The notes below the pieces were generated by a model, which worked only from the letters and a program-made list of their open reading frames with translations, was not told the DNA's origin and searched no databases. Below, piece by piece: positions 6,899-10,440 of a stretch of 10,440 nucleotides of DNA (position 1 is the stretch's first letter; every line of letters starts with the position of its first letter). Position numbers and translations under genes: made by a program. The stretch is from an uncultured Oscillospiraceae bacterium (GTDB lineage Bacteria > Bacillota > Clostridia > Oscillospirales > Acutalibacteraceae), in the NCBI GenBank assembly GCA_900554535.1, contig USIA01000048.1, positions 1 to 10,440 on the forward strand, written 5' to 3'.

Positions 6899-6922
6899 TA
6901 CCCCCACCCCGTGTAGGGGTTA
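6899..6922. promoter_or_regulatory. CsoR-type copper operator upstream of copA
   Basis: The stretch has TACCCCC, then a perfect inverted repeat ACCCC-GTGTA-GGGGT (6906-6920). C-run/G-run dyads with flanking TA are the hallmark of CsoR operators (TACCC...GGGTA type). The extra TACCCCC on the left gives a third half-site, so the outer dyad TACCCC/GGGGTTA is longer than usual. It ends 6 nt before the copA ribosome binding site (AAGGAGGA, 6926-6933). CsoR encoded at the end of the same operon is the expected ligand. Confidence 0.72.
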
Positions 6923-6938
6923 AGAAAGGAGGAATACC

Positions 6939-9572
6939 ATGCAGGAGAAATATGATGTGACCGGCATGAGCTGCGCGGCCTGCTCGGCCCGCGTGGAAAA
7001 AAGTGTGTCGGCACTGCCCGGCATGAAGGAATGTTCGGTCAATCTGCTCAAAAACAGCATGGTAGTCAACTATGACGGCCAAGCGCTGAGCAGCGCACAA
7101 ATCATTCAAGCGGTGGAAAAAGCCGGATATGGCGCTTCGCTGCAAACCAATGGCAAAGGGACTGCCAGCAAGGCACAGGCCTCGCCTGTCGATACAGCTA
7201 AACAAGAATACCAGGTCATGAAGCGCCGGGTGATCTGGTCCTTCGTCTTTACTGTCCCACTGTTTTATATCTCAATGGGCCACATGATGGGCTGGCCGCT
7301 GCCGGGGTTTTTCCTTGGCACCCAAAACGCCATGATCTATGCCCTGACCCTATTTTTGCTGGTGCTGCCAGTGGCCATCATCAACAAAAAATACTACCGG
7401 CAGGGCTTCAAGACCTTGCTGCACGGCTCGCCTAATATGGACTCGCTGATTGCATTGGGGTCCGGAGCATCCCTGGTTTACGGAGTCTATGCTCTGTACA
7501 AAATCGCCTTTGGCTTCGGTCACGGGGATCTGGCCATGGTGGACCAGTTCACCAGTGACCTGTACTTTGACGGTGCGGGCACGATTCTGACCTTAATTAC
7601 GTTAGGCAAATTCTTTGAGGCCAGGGCCAAGGGCCGCACCTCCGACGCCATCAATAAGCTCTTGAATCTGGCTCCCAAGACGGCCACCGTCCTGCGGGAC
7701 GGCAAGGAAACGGTGATCCCCGCGGAAGATGTGGTAAAGGGCGATATTCTGATCGTCAAAGCCGGGGAGTCCATTCCCGTGGACGGCGTGCTGCTTCAGG
7801 GCACCGCCTCGGTGGATGAGTCCGCCATCACCGGCGAGAGTATCCCAGTCGACAAGCAAACCGGAGATAAGGTAATCGGCGCCACCATCAACCAGAGCGG
7901 CTATTTCCAGATGCGGGCCGACAAGGTGGGCGACGAGACCACCCTCTCCCAGATCATCCGCCTGGTGGATGAGGCCACCAGTTCTAAGGCCCCTATCGCC
8001 AAAATGGCGGACAAAGTGGCCGGTGTGTTTGTGCCGGTGGTCATCGGTGTTGCGCTGGTGGCCGCGGTGGTGTGGCTGCTCTGCGGCGCGACCTTTGAGT
8101 TTGCACTGAGCATCGCCGTGTCGGTACTGGTGGTCTCCTGCCCCTGCGCTTTGGGCCTGGCCACCCCCACCGCCATCATGGTGGGCACCGGACGTGGCGC
8201 CAGCAACGGTATCCTGATCAAATCCGCCGAGGCACTGGAAACAGCGCACAGTGTCAATGTGGTGGTGCTGGACAAAACCGGCACCATCACCCAGGGCAAG
8301 CCGGTGGTCAACGACCTAGCCTGTCAGAACGGCGTCTCGCAGCAGTCGCTTTTGCAGGTGGCTGCCTCGCTGGAAAAGTTGTCTGAACATCCGCTGGCGC
8401 GGGCCATTGTGGCGGAGGCACAGCGGCAGCAGATCCCGTTCCTTCCGGTCTCTGATTTTGAGCAGATCCCCGGCCAGGGCATCCGCGGCACGATCGACGG
8501 ACAGGAATGCCTGGCCGGCAATCAGAAGATGATGGACGCCTTTGGCGTGCACGACGCCGCGCTGGAACAGATGCAGGACCGCATGGCGGACCAGGGTAAG
8601 ACGCCCTTGTTCTTTGCTGCGGCGGGCAAGCTCATCGGTATGATCGCCGTGGCCGACGTGGTCAAACCCACCAGCAAGCAGGCTATCGCCGATTTGCAGG
8701 CCATGGGCATCCAGGTGGTCATGCTCACTGGCGATCACAAAAAGACCGCTGAGGCCATTCGCAAACAGGTGGGCGTGGACCGGGTAGTGGCCGAAGTGCT
8801 GCCCCAGGACAAGGAGCGGGAGATCCGCAAACTCCAAGAGAGCGGCAAGAAGGTAGCCATGGTGGGTGACGGCATCAACGACGCTCCCGCCCTGGCCCGG
8901 GCCGACGTGGGCATTGCTATCGGCGCCGGCACCGACGTGGCCATGGAATCCGCCGACATCGTGCTGATGAAGAACGATCTGCTGGATGTGGCCGGTGCCA
9001 TTGAGCTGAGCAAGGCCACCATCCGCAACATCAAGGAGAATCTGTTCTGGGCCTTCTTCTACAATATCATCGGCATCCCCATCGCGGCCGGTTGCTATTA
9101 CGCCGCCTTTGGCCTCAAGCTGAGCCCGATGATTGCGGCTCTGGCCATGAGTTTCAGCTCAGTATTCGTGGTGAGCAACGCCCTGCGTCTGCGTTTCTTC
9201 AAACCGAAACATGGTTCCGCAGCAGCGGCAAAAAAAGGAAAAGAAACTGCCGCTACCTCGGAACATGCGATAATCACCCCGGCAGCCGAACCTGCCCCTG
9301 CGGCGGCGTGCCCCTGCCAAACGCAATCCAACCAAACAACAGGAGGTATTTCCATGAAAAAGGAACTTTCAATCGAAGGCATGATGTGCCAAAACTGCGT
9401 CAAGCACGTAACCCGCGCGCTGGAAGGCATCCCTGGTGCAACTGACGTTGACGTCAGCTTGGAGGACAAGAAAGCCACGGTATCCGTTCCGGAAGCTGTG
9501 ACTGACGATGCTTTGAAGGCTGCGGTAGCGGACGCCGGCTATGAAGTGACCGGGATTCAAAATGCAGGCTGA
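6939..9572 (+). CDS. copA: Copper-exporting P1B-type ATPase with fused C-terminal CopZ-like domain
   Basis: CopA pumps Cu(I) out of the cytoplasm using ATP. Domains in order: N-terminal heavy-metal-associated domain (GMSCAAC, C12/C15); membrane segments from about 97; actuator TGE (298-300); transport-site CPC (401-403); phosphorylation motif DKTGT (445-449, D445); HP nucleotide-binding site (484-485); GDGINDAP hinge (643-650). YN (708-709) and MSFSS (737-741) in the last membrane helices are the Cu(I)-specific residues, which separates it from Zn/Cd pumps. The core ends near 757. An Ala/Pro-rich linker with an extra CPC (791-793) follows, then a second heavy-metal domain (806-877; GMMCQNC, C817/C820) resembling free CopZ. 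Its first codon is an ATG with a perfect internal Shine-Dalgarno. Start chosen for AAGGAGGA 5 nt upstream. At 877 residues it exceeds the usual length by this fused domain. The stop overlaps csoR. Confidence 0.96.
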   Translation: MQEKYDVTGMSCAACSARVEKSVSALPGMKECSVNLLKNSMVVNYDGQALSSAQIIQAVEKAGYGASLQTNGKGTASKAQASPVDTAKQEYQVMKRRVIWSFVFTVPLFYISMGHMMGWPLPGFFLGTQNAMIYALTLFLLVLPVAIINKKYYRQGFKTLLHGSPNMDSLIALGSGASLVYGVYALYKIAFGFGHGDLAMVDQFTSDLYFDGAGTILTLITLGKFFEARAKGRTSDAINKLLNLAPKTATVLRDGKETVIPAEDVVKGDILIVKAGESIPVDGVLLQGTASVDESAITGESIPVDKQTGDKVIGATINQSGYFQMRADKVGDETTLSQIIRLVDEATSSKAPIAKMADKVAGVFVPVVIGVALVAAVVWLLCGATFEFALSIAVSVLVVSCPCALGLATPTAIMVGTGRGASNGILIKSAEALETAHSVNVVVLDKTGTITQGKPVVNDLACQNGVSQQSLLQVAASLEKLSEHPLARAIVAEAQRQQIPFLPVSDFEQIPGQGIRGTIDGQECLAGNQKMMDAFGVHDAALEQMQDRMADQGKTPLFFAAAGKLIGMIAVADVVKPTSKQAIADLQAMGIQVVMLTGDHKKTAEAIRKQVGVDRVVAEVLPQDKEREIRKLQESGKKVAMVGDGINDAPALARADVGIAIGAGTDVAMESADIVLMKNDLLDVAGAIELSKATIRNIKENLFWAFFYNIIGIPIAAGCYYAAFGLKLSPMIAALAMSFSSVFVVSNALRLRFFKPKHGSAAAAKKGKETAATSEHAIITPAAEPAPAAACPCQTQSNQTTGGISMKKELSIEGMMCQNCVKHVTRALEGIPGATDVDVSLEDKKATVSVPEAVTDDALKAAVADAGYEVTGIQNAG
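9354..9572 (+). CDS. CopZ-like copper chaperone, possible internal-start product within copA
   Basis: The last 72 codons of copA encode a complete CopZ-type domain (beta-alpha-beta-beta-alpha-beta, GMMCQNC Cu(I) site) of exactly the size of a free chaperone. It opens with ATG AAA AAG, and AGGAGGT (9341-9347) lies 6 nt upstream, as good a ribosome binding site as those of the separate genes here. Free CopZ carries Cu(I) to CopA and CsoR. Either the site is a relic of a former separate copZ gene, or ribosomes still start here and produce both fusion and free chaperone. The frame is the same as copA, so sequence alone cannot settle it. Confidence 0.45.
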   Translation: MKKELSIEGMMCQNCVKHVTRALEGIPGATDVDVSLEDKKATVSVPEAVTDDALKAAVADAGYEVTGIQNAG

Positions 9573-9825
9573 TAAGAAAAGCGTGACCCGTTCTATTAAG
9601 ATCGCCCGGGGTCAGTTAGACGGCGTCCTGCGCATGATTGAGGAGGACCGCTACTGTGTGGACATCTTCAATCAGCTGTTGGCAACGCAGGCCATCTTGA
9701 AACGGGTCAATCGAGAAATTATGCACGCCCATATCCGCGGTTGTGTCCGGGAGGGCCTTCATACCGACGAGCCAAACCCCAAGTTGGAAGAGGCGTTGGA
9801 ACTGCTCGATAAGTTGATCCAGTAA
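9562..9825 (+). CDS. csoR: CsoR-type copper-sensing transcriptional repressor
   Basis: An 87-residue all-helical repressor of the CsoR/RcnR family (DUF156). The family opening is clear (ARGQLDGVLRMIEEDRYC, 15-32). The Cu(I) ligands of CsoR are all in place as C32, H57 and C61, with the same 25- and 4-residue spacing as Cys36/His61/Cys65 of the Mycobacterium tuberculosis protein. Cu(I) binding releases the protein from its operator. The ATG lies 11 nt inside the end of copA and has no good ribosome binding site, so it is probably translated by coupling. Its likely target is the C/G dyad at 6899-6922, making this a self-regulated copA-csoR operon. The Cys-His-Cys set argues against the Ni/Co sensor RcnR and the formaldehyde sensor FrmR. 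Confidence 0.93.
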   Translation: MQADKKSVTRSIKIARGQLDGVLRMIEEDRYCVDIFNQLLATQAILKRVNREIMHAHIRGCVREGLHTDEPNPKLEEALELLDKLIQ

Positions 9826-9870
9826 GGCACAAATGGCCGCAGGAAACACAATACAGGAAGGATTCTGTCC

Positions 9871-10440
9871 ATGAAACGTGAGGAGCTGGCGCATATAGAG
9901 AGCCTATTACAGGATGTAGCATCAAATACGCTTGCGCTGGTACATCCCGCAAATCCCACACAGAACAGCACCCTGCCGGCTGGGCATTTACAGGCCAGGA
10001 TAAATGGGAAGGGAAAACGGGAAACCTACACCGTTTTCCCCGGCATTGAGGTGTCGTTCGATGCCGTGCTCGCTTCGACACTGAACGTCCATCATGCGTC
10101 AACGACCTCTGTGTTGGAAGCGTTTTACTGCCATAGCGGTCGGGTCGGCTGGAATATGCAGGGCGGCACAGCAGTCTATCTGGGTACTGGCGATATGACT
10201 GTGCATAGCGCCGCCTGCTGCGCCGAATCTGCAATGATGTTTCCGCTGCGGTATGCTGAGGGGATTTCCATCTCAATGGATCTGGAACGCTTGGCATCAG
10301 ATTGCCCAGCGGTTCTGCGCAAAGCCGGCATCGATCTTCAAAAACTTCAGACCACATTTTGTGCAGGCGGCCCGGTGATCATTCCAGCCTGCCCGGCGCT
10401 TGAATGGCTGTTCGAGCCGCTTTGCCCGGTGGCTGGCCAT
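9871..10440 (+). CDS. AraC-family transcriptional regulator, N-terminal part; 3' end outside window
   Basis: An open frame of 190 codons without a stop runs to the window edge. The ATG is 9 nt after AGGAAGG (9855-9861). The sequence has the look of the N-terminal ligand-binding part of an AraC-type regulator family common in Clostridia: TVFPGIEVSF (54-63), FYCHSGRVGWNMQGG (85-99), VYLGTGDMTVH (102-112) and FPLRYAEGISISMDL (124-138). Together they read as a small cupin-like beta domain. The C-terminal double helix-turn-helix that would prove the call lies beyond the window. It starts 45 nt after csoR; no terminator is seen between them, but whether it is part of the copper operon is unclear. 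Effector and targets are unknown. Confidence 0.75.
   Translation, partial: MKREELAHIESLLQDVASNTLALVHPANPTQNSTLPAGHLQARINGKGKRETYTVFPGIEVSFDAVLASTLNVHHASTTSVLEAFYCHSGRVGWNMQGGTAVYLGTGDMTVHSAACCAESAMMFPLRYAEGISISMDLERLASDCPAVLRKAGIDLQKLQTTFCAGGPVIIPACPALEWLFEPLCPVAGH

Noticed and set aside
6707..6916. 69-codon frame between the Rrf2 gene and copA
   Set aside because: GTG start without ribosome binding site, no family resemblance, and it runs into the CsoR box.
7602..8249. 215-codon open frame antisense to copA, and similar ones at 8316-8837 and 2566-3276
   Set aside because: All mirror strongly conserved protein-coding sequence and show low-complexity Gly/His/Ala-rich translations typical of antisense frames.
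9092..9445. 117-codon plus-strand frame overlapping the end of copA
   Set aside because: Not a gene of its own: its start is inside conserved copA helices with no ribosome binding site. It is relevant only as the -1 frame after the A7 run.
1..10440. CRISPR arrays, tRNA/rRNA genes, transposases, integrases or phage genes
   Set aside because: No spaced direct repeats, no tRNA-like cloverleaf and no mobile-element protein was seen on either strand. Reading by eye can miss small RNAs.

Overview
The window reads as a piece of a Gram-positive Firmicutes chromosome, most likely a fairly GC-rich anaerobic member of the Clostridia. The grounds are a LytR-CpsA-Psr cell-wall enzyme, the metG-tatD gene pair, strong AGGAGG-type ribosome binding sites, a CsoR-type copper repressor, an EFR1-type flavodoxin/ferredoxin fusion and a Clostridia-style AraC regulator. 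This is inferred from gene types and the look of the proteins; no 16S or database comparison was possible.

Layout. (1) 1-1063: the 3' part of an LCP-family cell-wall ligase gene, closed by a strong terminator. (2) 1142-4650: a housekeeping run on the plus strand: sigma-A-like promoter, metG (methionyl-tRNA synthetase with a C-terminal tRNA-binding domain), tatD-type metal nuclease/hydrolase, a GNAT acetyltransferase, then a near-perfect terminator hairpin that can serve both strands. (3) 4686-6710: a visibly less GC-rich redox block. A two-gene minus-strand operon (flavodoxin-like/2x[4Fe-4S] protein, then an FMN nitroreductase-family protein) is divergent from an Rrf2-family regulator. The two promoters lie back to back with adjacent -35 boxes, and an imperfect dyad covers both. 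(4) 6899-9825: a copper-resistance operon: CsoR-type operator, copA (P1B Cu+ ATPase) with a CopZ-like domain fused to its C-terminus, and csoR overlapping the end of copA. (5) 9871-10440: the N-terminal half of an AraC-family regulator that runs off the window.

How the genes work together. The copper block forms a closed circuit: CsoR senses Cu(I) and should release the operator upstream of copA, giving the exporter, a copper chaperone domain and more CsoR. The fused copZ part keeps a perfect Shine-Dalgarno and an in-frame ATG inside copA, so the operon may make both a CopA-CopZ fusion and free CopZ. An A7 run 118 nt before that ATG is in slippery register and may be a frame switch. The redox block looks like a self-contained, Rrf2-controlled electron-transfer module. 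These two blocks hold the most interesting signals; the rest is ordinary core genome.
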